IMG/VR virus record: IMGVR_UViG_3300017962_000126
Span: 1 to 23,155 of that record
Direction: 5' to 3' (one strand)
From: a virus
Length of the DNA: 23,155 nucleotides
Shown here piece after piece: positions 23,075 through 23,155 of the stretch. The notes beneath the pieces are model-generated. The model saw only the letters and a program-made list of their open reading frames with translations, was not told the DNA's origin and searched no databases. Position numbers and translations under genes: made by a program. Position 1 is the stretch's first letter; each line of letters opens with the position of its first letter.

Positions 23075-23155
23075 ATGGCAGTTTACGTCAGTAATATTGT
23101 TATCAATACCAGCACGACATTCGCTCAGTCATATACCCTGGAAAATATCAATACA
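23075..23155 (+). CDS. N-terminus of a probable structural protein (3' truncated by window edge)
   Basis: Only 27 codons are visible: MAVYVSNIVINTSTTFAQSY and then TLENINT. The alternating hydrophobic pattern predicts beta strands. The opening 'VYVsNIvI..g..F.qs[FY].Le' resembles the start of small virion structural proteins that I recall in this region of T4-like cyanophages. The frame stays open to the edge. It follows a CATAAATA motif and a 24-base gap; AAAGACC at about 23059-23065 is a weak ribosome-binding candidate. Its length and domains cannot be judged here. Confidence 0.65.
   Translation, partial: MAVYVSNIVINTSTTFAQSYTLENINT

Overview
The window reads as part of the virion (baseplate and tail) gene cluster of a T4-like myovirus infecting marine picocyanobacteria (Synechococcus or Prochlorococcus). 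The evidence is the uninterrupted plus-strand run gp25 - gp6 - giant YHYH-domain protein - gp8 - DUF4815-type protein, near-zero intergenic spacing, moderate AT-richness, and T4-type late promoter motifs (NATAAATA). I see no host-like gene, tRNA, integrase, transposase, CRISPR array or minus-strand gene. Assignment to cyanophages (Kyanoviridae-like) rests on remembered family features, not on a search.

Layout: bases 1-296 hold the C-terminal part of baseplate wedge protein gp25, cut by the window edge. Bases 298-2178 encode gp6. Bases 2180-14020 are one 3946-codon frame, half of the window. It has a gp7-position N-terminal module, several families of beta-rich repeats, and a YHYH domain. After a 28-base gap holding a perfect TATAAATA, 14049-15602 encodes gp8. 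Then 15606-22679 encodes a 2357-residue DUF4815-type structural protein with a proline-rich hinge. Two small genes follow (22681-22911 and 22865-23050) that overlap by 47 bases. A second late-promoter-like site comes next, then the first 27 codons of another probable structural gene (23075 to the edge). The longest gene-free stretch is 28 bases.

How the genes work together: gp25 and gp6 form the inner wedge ring of the baseplate in T4. gp7 and gp8 form the arm around it. The giant protein takes the place of gp7, and the DUF4815 protein lies where T4 keeps genes 9 and 10, so both probably build the outer baseplate or fibre-like periphery. The giant, the DUF4815 protein and gp8 share small repeat modules (GxGY, RG..H, TSGA). 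This suggests that adjacent baseplate genes have exchanged or duplicated domains. I found no previously undescribed enzymatic or defence system. The most unusual content is the modular giant protein, the repeats shared between neighbours, and the placement of the four NATAAATA motifs.
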